Source: Albifimbria verrucaria
Lineage: Eukaryota > Ascomycota > Sordariomycetes > Hypocreales > Stachybotryaceae
Direction: 5' to 3'
Assembly (NCBI GenBank): GCA_020081605.1
Contig: JAHREC010000011.1
Span: 1,426,001 to 1,490,000, forward strand
DNA length: 64,000 bases
The notes below the pieces were generated by a model. That model searched no databases, had not been told where the DNA came from, and saw only the letters and a list, made by a program, of their open reading frames with translations. The translations under genes and the position numbers were made by a program. Positions 35,499 through 47,397 of this stretch are shown piece after piece (positions within the stretch are counted from its first letter, which is position 1; each line of letters begins with the position of its first letter).

Positions 35499-36919
35499 AT
35501 GGGTCAGGAAGAATCGCTGCCCCTCGTGGACGACTCCGTCCCGCCGCATACCTTGTCTGCAAGGTCCCTGTCTGCGGTCGCCGAATACATAAAGAGTGGT
35601 CAAAGCAAGAGGATTGTTGTCTTGACTGGTGCTGGAATCTCGACAGCGGCCGGCAGTAAGCAGCCCCCACCTCTTGATCACAGAGACCATGACTGATTGC
35701 AAACTCCAGTTCCCGACTTCAGATCGCCTAAAACCGGATTATACAATAACCTCGCTCGTCTGAATCTTCCGTATGCCGAGGCCGTCTTCGACATCTCTTA
35801 CTTCCGCGAACACCCCGAGCCATTCTACGTCCTTGCGAAGGAGCTATACCCTGGGAAATTCTTCCCAACCGTCTCTCATGCCTTCATTGCTTTGCTCGCC
35901 AAGAAGGACTTGCTTCACATGCTCTTCACTCAAAACATTGATTGCCTAGAGAGGAGGGCTGGCGTGCCGGCCGATAAGATTATCGAGGCTCACGGCAGCT
36001 TCGCGACACAACGATGCATCGAGTGCAAGAAAGAGTTCCCGGACGATGACATGAAAGCCTTCGTCATGAAAGGCGAGGTACCCCGCTGCAAGGACACCAA
36101 TTGCAAGGGCTTGGTGAAGCCCGACATCGTCTTCTTTGGCGAACAGCTTCCCAAGGCTTTCGATCACAACGCATACCAGACAGCCATGGCGGACTTGGTC
36201 TTAATTATTGGCACCAGTCTGACAGTTTACCCTTTGCAAGTCTCCCCGACATGGCCAAGCAGGACAAGCCGCGTGTGCTGTTCAACATGGAAAGGGTGGG
36301 TCAATTGGGCAGGAGGCCTGACGATGTCCTAGAGCTTGGAGCATGCGATGACGGTATACGAAAGTTGGCGGATGAACTCGGGTGGAGGGATGAATTGGAG
36401 GAGCTGTGGAGAGGTATTGTTGGAGAAAAGGAGGCCCAAAGGCAGCTCGAGAGCGAGGCGACGCTCGAAGAGGACGAGGACGAAGAGGTGCAAAAGTTGA
36501 CTGAGGAGGTGGAGGCAGCACTGAAGCTGGAGGACGCAGGGTCAAGAGACACTGCATCTGATCTCGCTGATATCATCCGCCAGCACCTAGAAGGCAAGGT
36601 AGAGCCAACAGAAGAGGCGACTGCACCCAGTGGAGGCTTCGAGAAGAGTGACGCCCCGCAATCGTCGCTACCGAAAGACAGTGAACGCGACACACCTCAT
36701 GGCCTAGCATCAAAGCCTTTGGCAGCCGTAAAGGAGGCCCTGTCAAAGTCCTCAGAGAAGCCACAGGAGAAGAATACGGAGCAAGAGTCTGTGAATTCAA
36801 CTCCAGGGAAGAAGTATGAGCAAGAGACAGTTGACTCAGCAAAAGACAAACCAGAGCAAGAGACGGCTGGTCCCGCAAAGGAGGAGAAGGGAGACGTTAT
36901 TGACAAACTGTTGGCGTAG
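35499..36919 (+). CDS. HST2: Sir2-family NAD-dependent protein deacetylase (Hst2/SIRT2-like)
   Basis: A class I sirtuin that removes acetyl groups from lysines using NAD, usually cytoplasmic in the Hst2/SIRT2 group. ATG 35,499 gives MGQEESLPLVDD. VVLTGAGISTAAG is followed by a 54-bp intron (35,656-35,709) and IPDFRSPKTGLY. Then come FTQNIDCLER, the catalytic histidine in IEAHGSF, the zinc ligands RCIEC and CKDTNC, KPDIVFFGE and IIGTSL. One C is missing from the run at 36,230-36,232, just after TVYP, and the frame resumes with SLPDMAKQD. The last 150 residues form an acidic, low-complexity tail with repeated EQET units. About 455 residues once the shift is allowed for. Confidence 0.9.
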
Positions 36920-37094
36920 TCTCCACTAGATGTTGTTTGGCATTTGGCTACGAGTAGTAAGTCTAGATGGTAGAAGCTCTGAATCATGACCACACATTTA
37001 CATTCGACATGAGGAGGCAAGCGATTGACGTAGTGGCATATTGAGATAATGGCAACCTAAGATAATGCGTTGTTAATCTGAATAAACATGTAAC

Positions 37095-37119
37095 AAAAAA
37101 AAAAAAAAAAAAAAAAAAA
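37095..37119 (+). repeat. Poly(A) run of 25
   Basis: Twenty-five consecutive A residues lie about 175 bp downstream of the sirtuin stop codon. It could be a simple homopolymer or the tail of an inserted retro-copy, but I see no flanking duplication. Confidence 0.8.
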
Positions 37120-37680
37120 GGAGCAAAAGCATCACTTCTCATCACTTCTCTGATATACATCTAATTATTTATACGGTTACCCAAATGTGCAACGAATAAT
37201 GTTCGCATAAATACCTACCGTTTTGGTAATTTCCTCTTTCGGCTTACACGCGAAAGAGTCGCAACAACACACGCATCTCTACTAAGCTCAACAATCTCAG
37301 ACAAGGTTATTCAGGCTTAATGAATCAGAGTAGGATTTTCATAAATACACGTTTCCCATAGGACAAAATTCTCAAAGTAGAAACCCTGGACTAGCCAGGG
37401 CCCACTGCGGCTGAGGCCTTGCATGTAGCCGCCAGACCTGTATGTACAATTGTAATGGTCTCAACGACCTCAGCCCGCATCTTAGGGACATGAAATCTGC
37501 CAAGCGGTGTGTGTTGCTGTTCCGGCAAGGCATAGAAGCTGAAAGGAAACGACTAGGTACGCAAGGGAAAAAGAAAACCCGTACATATGAGACAGATGAT
37601 GCGCAGTATCAGCTGCGATCTGGCAGGGCGATTCCTCCACGAAATCTGCATCCAGCACCTCCAAACTTCTCCCAGGTCTA

Positions 37681-39629
37681 CTACAGACCACTGTCAATCT
37701 GTTCCGGGATGTTAGTACTCGTCCAGGCGCCCCAATCGCGGCAAACTTGAGCTGCAGTGCTCGGGACCTTCAGCTTCTCTACAGCCACCGGATTTGTCAA
37801 GAACTGGGTCAGCAAACCGGCACTCACGTGCCAAGCGATGTGGCAGTGGAAGGGCCAAACTCCTGGAAAGTTGTGAGCATTTATCTTGTGGTTTGGTGGC
37901 GTGGTGGCGGTTTGACTTACCTGGGTTGCTGGCGGCGTCAAATTGGATCACAACGTGGCCGTTGCCGCGCACCTGGATAACATCGCGGCGCTGAGGGTTT
38001 GCGGCACGTACAATACTGCCGTCCCAAGCTCCGGGACCTTCATTGAGGACGTACATGTCGAAACCGTGAAGATGCATGGGGTGGCTGAGGCACGGGTCAG
38101 TATATCTGATATTGTGACAGAATTAGACGAACTTACGGGATAGGGCTTTGGTTGTTCACAATGACACGGACGCTCTTGGCGTTGCCAGTGTTTTTGACGT
38201 TCCAGATGGGGTCAAAAGTTGTGTTGCCCAGGTCAGCAAGCAGCAGTGTAGGGCTGTTCATGTTACCCCTGAAAGCCACCTCGTCGAAGGAGAAGAGCAG
38301 ATGGTTGGTGGCGTTTCTGAACAACTTAATGCTCATATTGTAGGTCTTATCGGCCGGGGAAGGGGCAACTTGACAATAGGTTTGGTGAGCGCCAAGTCAT
38401 CGTTAACACAAGCACCTGAGTCATCAGCCGGGGTGGTGGCCGTTGTCTTAGGCTCCTTGGTCTGATCGGCGTTGTCATAGAAGATGGCGGCCTTGGCAAA
38501 GGGCTGTCGAGTGACACCGCAGATTGTCGAGATGTTAGATCGCATCCAGTAGGCATCGAGCTTACCGTCGGCCTTGACGAGGATGTCAGCACGCTGACCA
38601 ATGCCGAGAGTCACAACGTCAGTCTGGTAAGGCTCGACAGCGACAAAGTCATTGGCAATGACAGTCATCTTGTGGCCATCAATGGCGAAGCGCTGCAGGC
38701 CCTCGGCACCCGAGTTGATAAGACGGAGGCGGTGAACCTTGCCGCGCTGGAACTTAAACTTGGCCAGGCCTGCATTGCTGTTGCAGGGAGTGTTGTCACC
38801 TGCAGGCTTTGTGGAGCAGTTGAAGTTGTTCTTGCCATTGATCAAGTTGTTGTCAGAGAATACGAGGCCACCAGTGGGAGACATGACCTGCTTGACAAGG
38901 TCGTAGTACTCGCCGTGGTACCAGTCACTGAGCAGTACAGGGCCAACGTCAATGTCATACTTGGCCTTGGGATCAGGATTGCGGGGACCGTAGACAACAA
39001 GAGGACCGAAGAGGCCGCCAGCGTACTGAGCAGAGTAGTGCGAGTGATACCAAGTGCTGCCGTGGACGTCGGCCTGGAACTGATAGGTGTAGCTTTTACG
39101 GGGAGCGATAGGACATTGACTGACAGATGGGACACCATCATACCAAGGGTACCTTTCTGGAAGAAACCGTGCCAGTGGAGGGCAGTTCCCTCCTCGGGAC
39201 CGGTGATGTTGTTGGTGACCTTGACTTGAATGGTGTCACCCCAGTTGGCCTCGATCAAGGGGCCGGGGAAGGCTCCGTTGACCAGGAGGACATCACGCTC
39301 GTAACCATCAGGGGCAATTACGCCTCGGCTGATGGTAAAGTCATAGCGGCGGATGACACCGGTCAATGGGACATCCGTGTGGTAGTTTGTGAAGGCAGTA
39401 CGCAGACTCCAGGGAACCCGTTGGGCAGAGGACTGTCTGGCAGGAACATAGGCAGCAGGGGAGCAAGCAGTGTTCCCAGGATAGATTTGCTGGTGGTATA
39501 TTAGCATTGTTTAAAGCTTCGAAATGGGAAGATCACGAACCCATTAGTTCGGGTCTGGCTTAGAGTGTTGATCAAGCCGTTCAGGCTGGGAGCCTGGCGG
39601 GCCTCGTTGAGGAGACTGGGAGAAACCAT
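37681..39629 (-). CDS. Multicopper oxidase (ascomycete laccase-like)
   Basis: Oxidises phenolic or similar substrates with reduction of O2 to water. ATG 39,629; intron 39,490-39,536 joins RTNGF to QIYPGNTAC. The four copper-binding blocks are all visible: [25 protein letters not shown] and [14 protein letters not shown]. The last has leucine at the axial type-1 position (HVSAGL). Two more introns lie near 38,085-38,137 and 37,869-37,920. Frame breaks at the G-run 39,147-39,149 and at 38,356-38,359 (plus-strand bases) each fit one missing base. The N-terminus has no hydrophobic signal peptide, unlike secreted laccases, so the protein may be intracellular or the true first exon may lie upstream. 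Confidence 0.87.
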
Positions 39630-42504
39630 TTTTGTAACGAATGTTCGTGAGAAGGTAAGGCAGGTCAAGGTCAACCTTTGAGAGCTGGCTGATGATCCTG
39701 AGATGAGATGCTCAGTTGATCGAGAGGAACGTGCCTCTTTATAGTCGAGATAGGCCTCGATTAGCCGTGTCTGTAGACTATGGACTGTGCCTTACGAGCC
39801 TCGCGAGCTTCACGAGCTCAGCACACAGGGGTTGAGCTGACGGTTAGCAAGCTCTACGTCGAGCGGCACGTTCCATACCCGCACACGATCTGGAGGCCAT
39901 CTCGAAGGCTTCGACGGGCCAGGCCATGTGGGGAGGGCGAGCTATTCCAGGCATGAATCCGCCAAGTCGATAATTCCTAGGATATGCTTGCTCACACCTC
40001 TCACTATCGGCTCAGGCGGGCGGCGAGGGTGTCGTCCCTACACCACGATGCGAAGCCTAGGACGTAGAACAATGCGGTGAAGGAGCCGCTGGCAAGTCCC
40101 GCTCTTTCGACAGCTGAGCATCCAATGTGGTGATGGACTGTCGTCTGGTGTAAGTCGAAAGCTGCCCTGTCACTTTCACGTACAGGGATGGCTCTCGGGA
40201 TGGTCGGCTGCAAAAGCAATATGTCGCATGCGGTTCGAACCACAACTGAAGGCGGCGCAAGCAAAAGTGACAGGCATTCTACGCCTCCCGCCCTCATAGG
40301 CCGGTGCGTTCATCCAGGCTGAGGCTTGTTGTTTTGCGTGTTAGTCGGTCCAATGAGAGACCAGGCTCGCGGCGCAGAGGTCAAGCGACAGGTAAGCCAC
40401 CACCAAGAACTCTCCGTACCAACACGGTCCAACGAGCGAACCAGACTGGCGGATTCCCGAAGGTTGTTGCTTAAGTTGGGTGTGTGGAATGGGTGGTGGG
40501 ATGGGATCCTTCAGTGAATACGATCAAGTAATGCAGGACAGTCATCCTGCTGTTGCAAGGCAAGGTAAGCTTACATCGTCCCAACAGCACGGGGACGGCT
40601 TCGGAGTATTGGCTGCCAGGGCTACCCGACATGTCGTGTCACTATGCGAAATAAGAGAGCAGTGAGGAGGGCGAGTATGGCGTGCATACGTACAACACCA
40701 CCACCACAACCAGTATCGTGGCCGATTGGGACAGCGTAGATGATGGTAAGATGGACAAGCATTAAACGTAAGCTGGTCAGCTCTTCATTACAGGCACAAA
40801 GCAGATGCGCTGGCTGCGTGTGCCAAGCCAAGCCCAGTAGATCAAAAGCAAACGCAAAAGTAATGCATTGCGGTGCCTGGACGAGGGCGCAAAGCAAAGC
40901 TCAGGAACTCTCGATTACACCCCATCCCTCCCCTTGCGAACAAGATACGAGTCTCAGGAAAACTAGTAGAATTGTGCATATGCTCGCCTTCACCTTCTGA
41001 CAGCCGCACCACCCAGAAGCTGGCCTAGATGGTGTTTCGAATCCAGCTGGACACCGCGGCCGGCGAATGGGACGCCTTCCGACGATCCTTGCCTGGGATT
41101 GGCAGACAAGCTTCGGCGTGCAATGCTACCTCAGCGCATCCCAACACTTACATTACCCCTTGCTGACTGACACGCGCGACCATGATTTCCATTGCATACT
41201 TCGGGTGCGGCGGGCGCGTGCAGCTCGGTTGGGTCCCCTTGCGTCTCGCCTCGTGGTACATCTATTTCGGACAATATTGTACTAAACATGGGACGAATCG
41301 TCCAAAGTCCGGTCCGAGCCGAGCTCTTTGCCCTACGTCGGGGCATGCAAGGCATGACGACCCTGGCTCACATCATCATTCCGCCCTGGCCGAGGCGTGT
41401 GAGCCTGTGCCCTGGCCCTGTGCTTGTGCTTGTGCTTGCTTTTGCCTTTTTGCTTTGGCGGTAAAGCGGGCCTATGGCACCGCAGAATTGCACGTCTACG
41501 CCATGGAACACTTGCAGAAAGACGTGGCAGATGTGTAGAATCTGCGCCATGCGACGCCGCATCGACGCTTGTCCGCCTAGTTTCCCCGCCCGTTCCGCGA
41601 TACATGGTGCTTGGCTACAGATGTCGGACATTTCCTGTAGGAGCGCGTGAGTGGTCAGAAAGGAAATTATTGATTCAAAGGGCGAACTGGTGGGTGTCGT
41701 GCTCCCTTCCACTTATGCGTGGTCTGCTTCCACCCTTGGGATTACAAGAGACGTGACATGAGGGTGTGGTGAAGACACATTTGGGTTGAAGGTTGCACCC
41801 TTCAGATGCCCTGGTGGCTTCAATAACTATGCAAAGATGCCTGTCATGACGTCGGGAGTTGTCTGCCATGTGTCGGCCGCAGAACTCAGCTCAGCATAGC
41901 CAGGTGCGCAACGAGGCTCCCAAGGTCAACCGAGACTTCGGTGAATTGGAGGAGTCAACCGCGCGCAAAGTCGGCTTATAGATAGGAAAGAGTCACAACT
42001 TCAAAACCCCATGTCCTGCATAACACCTGGTCGCCTGCCCCTCCCCTTCTTTCCCATCCCTCAACCCCTGCTAGGCGGCTGAGCGTGGTCCTAAGACCGC
42101 AGAAGGCGACAAACCGCTGTCTGCGCACACATCATGAATCGCATCCGCACAAGGCAGCAGCCCCAACAAACAAGCGTCTGGAAGTCTCGGAGTCAGCCTA
42201 CCTCAATCGGGGATTTCGTGTTGTCAGGGATTTGGCTAGTTCAGTCGTCGCCCTGGCCCAGAAGCCACGCCAAAGCAAAGTTGCAGATGCTCGGGCACGC
42301 GGGGCGGAACTGGACCGAGGAGCGTTCAGCATGCACGTTCGCTCGCTCGTTCCTGATCAATATTTGCACCTTTGGGAAAACGCCTAACGTCGATATCAAT
42401 TCTTCAGATTTTATACTACACGAACCGGACTCTTGTCGGGTGGTAATGTACACGATGGTTTGTCGTCGCAGATGGGTTTGTATTTGGCGGTGAGGAGACT
42501 CTGC
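39630..42504. other. 2.9-kb intergenic region; no gene recognised
   Basis: Open frames of up to about 119 codons exist on both strands (41,182-41,538 and 42,134-42,493 among them), but none shows a family motif or consistent intron structure. The left part should contain the laccase promoter. I found no RNA gene. Confidence 0.45.
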
Positions 42505-43065
42505 TCACGAAAACTTCCTCCACTTCCCGTTATCCATCACCAGGAGCGGTCGTCGCTGCGCGCGCATGTACAGCTCGTGCATCTTGGGGTCGGCGTCGGA
42601 TCGGACGACGCTGCCAATGGCCATGAAGAAGCTGTTCAGCTCGGTCAGCCCACGCGAACTAGGTTCGTTAAGCATGATTCATACCCAAACGTGGCGCCGG
42701 AAGCGCCCATGTATTGACCGATTGTCCTCATGACACCTTGGCTACCGGCTCCGTAGCGGAAGACATTGAAGGTTCCTGCGCCCAGGGTCAGCCTGCCTCG
42801 TGGCCCATGCAAGGCACGACAGCTGCTTACCGTAGATGAAACCCATGATGCAGCCGACGGCTGAGCAAAAGGGTCAGTAATGTGGCCAAGCGAAGGGCGG
42901 CGTTATATCAGTCCTTACTTCCTCCCATCATGGCTCCCATCTTGACTGTCAAAACAATAGTTAGCGGGCTGCGGTTCCGAGCTTCGGGAGCCGGCGCGGG
43001 GACGTACGCTTGTCGAAGGTGCTAGGGCCATGCTGGCCACCGGGAATGGAGGCGACGGGAGGCAT
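42505..43065 (-). CDS. MGR2: Mgr2/Romo1 mitochondrial inner-membrane protein
   Basis: Small two-helix subunit of the TIM23 translocase, acting as lateral gatekeeper for inner-membrane sorting. Five exons (43,008-43,065; 42,919-42,945; 42,831-42,860; 42,685-42,775; 42,505-42,631) with introns of 53-62 bp give exactly 110 residues without any frame disturbance. The sequence starts MPPVASIPGG. KMGAMMGG, CIMGFIYG, VFRYGAGSQG, MRTIGQYMGASGATFGFF and MAIGSVVRSD follow, typical of the Romo1/Mgr2 family. It ends RPLLVMDNGKWRKFS. Glycine-rich helices support membrane insertion. Confidence 0.9.
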
Positions 43066-44008
43066 CTTGGGTGGGTTCGACTCGAGTCTTGTTGACTTGC
43101 GATCAAGGTGTTGGATGATGCGTTTTGGTCCAACTGGTGCAATCCTCAGCAGCGATCTTGACTGACGGGTTGCTCGAAGCATCCAAGCTCATGATTGGCT
43201 GTGCTTGCCGCCGTTACACTGACCCGGAGAAACGTTGATGCGGTGCACGGATCATCCCGTACCGTGCCAGAGGACGCATCTGAGACTTTGATACTGTACA
43301 GAATCGTCACGTGAATCAAGGTTGTGAGCTTGATGTAGACTCGAGAAAGCGCTCGAGAAGATGAAATTGACGTAAAAGAAATCGCTGCACCCTCTCCAAC
43401 ACGCAGACATCCCCAGCCGTCTCTGTAGAACCTCGTGGTGAAGGGTAGGTGAGGTCATGGGAGGCTCGCTGGATCCGCATCTCCACTGTACGGGAAGCCG
43501 CCCCAAACCTCGACACAGCCAGGAGCCCTTCGCAGGACGAAGAACCCAGATTTGCAATCCTCCAACAACCTGCACAGCCAACCCGAATCGCCCGCCAGAC
43601 ACGGTGCAATCATTCCGTGGGCCGCGGGCTTCCAGTCAGACGTGAGTAGACTGCCGCCGCGATTCCCGGCTCATTCGCCCGCGCATCGCCTGGGCGAGCC
43701 GCCGACGGACCTCCCTGCACTGTACTGTACTGAGCCAGCTTCATCGAGCTGACACCTTGCAACGACGACAGCCATTACGATTCCACGACCGACCGCGCCT
43801 CTCCCGCTTTTCGCTTTGATCCTCGTGGCTTTTTTTCTTCGCCTCGCGTCTCACGTGCCTTTGGCTCAGCACGGCCTGGCCCTTGGTCTGTCTGGTGGTG
43901 ACGTTATCCCGTGAACCTGACCCCGTCTCGACTCGACGATACGAAAAAAATCCACATCCATCCTCTTCGCGTCTCCCTCACTGGCATCGACCAAGCTGAG
44001 CTTTCCTC
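43066..44008. promoter_or_regulatory. Divergent promoter region between MGR2 and the FHA gene
   Basis: About 940 bp between two divergent starts. The right-hand 250 bp are rich in C/T tracts typical of fungal leaders. No coding sequence recognised. Confidence 0.4.
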
Positions 44009-46318
44009 ATGACCGCTGTCGCGAGCCCGCCGACGTTCCCGCAGATTTCTCGGCCAGCATGGGGTACTATTAACGGAAACAACCCGATGAACCCAGACGA
44101 CGTCCGAGGCATGTTCGTGCCCCGAAAAACTCTTCCGCGAAGCAACTCGTCATCCTCCATCTCCTCCAACTCGTCAGTGTCCTCCAACACGACCGTCGCT
44201 ACGAACGGCTCGCAGTCTAATGGCACGGCGCTGTCTACTGCCTCCGATCTGAGCCAATGGTCTGCCAACTCGGCGCCGCGTAAACGACCCCAGCCAAAGA
44301 GCGCTTGGCCCGCCGGCAAGCCCGACGGCCAGCCTGACTTCTCCAGGATGCCGGCTGGCCGCCCGAACGGCATGGTCGCTTCTCACGGGCCGTTGCAGCC
44401 GGGGCCTGGCCAACCCCAAATGGCGCCACAGCAGATGATGCGCATGTCGGCCACCGAACCGCAGTTTCCTCCTGGCCAGCCCGTTCTCTTCCTGCTATCC
44501 CTCAATGGCACCTTTGAGCGCAAGACCATCCCCGTGCCTTTCGCTCCCGACAACGTGCGCATTGGACGTCAGACCAACATGAAGATGGTCCCGACGCCTA
44601 CCAACGGCTACTTCGACAGCAAGGTACTCTCGAGGCAGCACGCTGAGATCTTTGCCGAGCGAAATGGCAAGGTCTACATCCGAGACGTTAAGTCGTCCAA
44701 TGGTACCTTCGTGAATGGGACCCGACTGTCCCAGGAGAACCGTGAATCCGAACCCCACGAGCTGCAGACTGGTGACCATCTAGAGCTGGGAATAGACATC
44801 GTTAGCGAAGACCAAAAGACCGTGGTGCACCACAAGGTCGCCGCAAAGGTTGAGCATGCTGGCTTTTTAAATCCTTCAAGCAACGTTTTGGACATGAACT
44901 TTGGCGACTTGGATCCGGCCAACAATGCCATGATGATTCCCCGGGCGCAATGCAGCTGCGTGGACGGGCGGGTAGCAACGCATCCATGGCTAGCAACGGC
45001 CGCATGATGCCGAACGGGCAAGGGATGAACATGCAGCCAAACGGAATGCCTTCCCAGCGACCTTTCTTCCTTACACCCATTGCGACGGATCAAATCTTGA
45101 AGAAGCTGGCTGTGAGTGATACATGTACCTGCAAGGTTAGACAATGGAGCATCGCTGACCAATGAAAAGACTGAAACACGAAATGCCAGGCTGCAGGCCC
45201 ATGATCTGGGTAGGACTAATCAATTCATACACACTCTGCTGTCGAAAGACGATCTTAGAGATATCGAGAAGCCCGAAGGACCGGAACTGGTTAAACAGCA
45301 GCAGATGGTAAACGGCAACGGCATTCCCTTTAGACCCGACACTAAGACGCGGTTCTCGGAGCCGCCCGCTCCTCCTCCGCAACAGCCACTGCCAGAGAAG
45401 CCTGATGTGCCAGCCTTGAAACGAGGACCGACCGACCGGGCAAAGCCGGGAATGGCCAACACTTCTCCAGTCCGTCAGGACAACCTTAGCCAGATCATCC
45501 AACTGACCGAGGCTCTCAACAACGCAAAGAGGGATATCGATACACAGACGGCGCGCATGCGAGAACTAGAAGATATGCTTCAGAAAGAACGGGAGGCGCG
45601 AGAGCTTGCCGAGAAAATCGCACAACAGCTCGAGGACTCTGCCTCCACGACGCACATGAATGGGTCGGCGAAACCCATGGCGGTTGAGGAGGTTGAGGAA
45701 GAAGTCGAGGAACCTCAAGCAGAACCTAACCCCGATACAGAGGAAGTTGAAGTACCAGTTACAATGGAGGACGAGAACAATGCGGCGAAAGAAGCCGCAG
45801 AGGCGCTGCAGTCCCGTATCGATACTATGGAAGACCAGATGCGTTTGCTTAGAGAGCAAATGGAGCAATGGAAGCAGAGGTGCGAAGTTGCCGAGGCGGA
45901 ACGCGATGCGGATAGGAAGACGCTCGCGGAAATGGTGGTGCAACTCCGAGAAGAGGAGGCTCGCAGGGTCGCCGAGCAAGAGAAGGCAAGGTCGAGGTCG
46001 AGAAAGCGACGCAACAGCTCCCGAGGCTCCAACCCAGGAGGGCGGGCTTCAAGCCCCGGCCAACAAGCAAAGGAGGGTGCCACCATTGCCCAAGCCGACG
46101 GTCAGGCGTCAAGCGAAGACGTGGGAGACGAAGATATGATGCTTTCGCGAGCCAACACGATAACGCCATTGAGCTCGCGGGGCCCAAGCACGCTTCGAGA
46201 GCACCGCCTGCATGCAGGGCTACCGTACGCCTCCATGCTCGGCGTGGTGCTGATTGGCATGGGCATGATGGCGTACATAAACGGGTGGCAGTCGCCGCCC
46301 CCACGCATAGAGCGATAA
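44009..46318 (+). CDS. FHA-domain, tail-anchored STRIPAK protein (SLMAP; HAM-4/PRO45/Far9-10-like)
   Basis: SLMAP-type subunit of the STRIPAK complex, which in filamentous fungi governs hyphal fusion and fruiting-body development. ATG 44,009 starts a serine-rich, disordered N-terminus of about 150 residues. The FHA domain follows (VRIGRQTN, VLSRQHAEIF, DVKSSNGTFVNGTRLS), with the phosphothreonine-binding GR, S-R-H and NG residues in place. A C-run at 44,939-44,942 breaks the frame once. A 58-bp intron lies at 45,112-45,169. The C-terminal half is coiled coil (about 45,490-45,980) with an acidic segment, then an RS-like basic stretch. It ends in a single membrane helix (YASMLGVVLIGMGMMAY) close to the C-terminus, as in tail-anchored SLMAP proteins. 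Confidence 0.87.
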
Positions 46319-47397
46319 TAGCGAGCCGTGCAGGGGCGAGGCTTACCGCTGCTCGCGTTGCCATGTACGCTTCGAGCCCTGTCGGCCTGACTCACGAGGC
46401 ATGATCTATCCGTTGTTTCTGGCTGGCGAAATTTCATACAACAGCATAGCACCAGGGTTTCCTTTTATTGCCATTAATCAACGAGCGACGAGCCGAGATG
46501 AAAGATGAAGGAGCACGTGTCCAACCTACATATACCTTTCTTTTGTATTTATTTTTATTCCTTTGCCTCACTTTTCTTGCGTCTCCGTGTGTTTCCTTAC
46601 TTCTACATGTACCAACGAATACGCCGGTTGGCGAAAGAAGCCCAAAACGACATTTCTTCTGCACTCGGCGAAGGGGCAGCTTGGGAACTTGCACAAAGCG
46701 GACTTGGCAGGGTGGGCGTTGAACCTCTTTTTGGCAGAGCCTAGGGCGTCTACTTTTATGGAATAATTGAGTAGGGAGTGTTTGGGTTTGGGAACATATA
46801 GTCATGAACAATCCAACCTTCCTTCTGGTGTTTCAAGCAAGATACTATTAATGTGTTCCTCGTGTATTAGTGAACCGTGACGAGGTTTCAGTCGAAGACA
46901 CAAGTCCTGCATCGTATACATCTCTCGTATATCACATGTCCCTACCTATTTATACCGCAGCAAGGGTCAATCTCACCGGATAGCGGTGAGTAGACCTCGT
47001 CACAACTGCTGCCTTACGGCTCGAGACTATAGCATTATACCAATGATCCTGTTCTAATATTGGCTGCTTCAACTCGTCGTCACAAGACATGGGACGGACG
47101 GAGTTTGCCTAAATTGGCGCTAACCTCCTTTCGTATATCACCGGCTCTGATTTGCACGTTATATAAGTGCAGAGTCCGGCCACGAGTTGGGCGTCATGGA
47201 CCACATAGTTGAGCCGATTCTATCGTAAGGCGCGATTTAATAGGAATGAGAAGAAGTGCCTATCGAGTGGCCTTTTGGTAAAGCAGAAATGTATAAGTAG
47301 TGGGTGAGTTGCCTGTGCTGGGTTCACGAGGCCAACTCAATATACCCAGTTCCAAGATCAAGACATCAACTACGATTCACTTATTCATTTATTAAAC
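46319..47397. other. Intergenic region; no gene recognised
   Basis: This stretch contains the 3' end of the FHA gene and the promoter of the SDR-like gene. Open frames near 46,434-46,811 are motif-free. Confidence 0.4.

Noticed and set aside
37095..37119. Poly(A) run as evidence of a retroposed gene copy
   Set aside because: No coding remnant or target duplication was found next to it. It is downstream of an intron-containing gene.
40230..40245. GGTTCGAACC resembling a tRNA B box
   Set aside because: Palindromic by composition. Neither strand folds into a cloverleaf around it.
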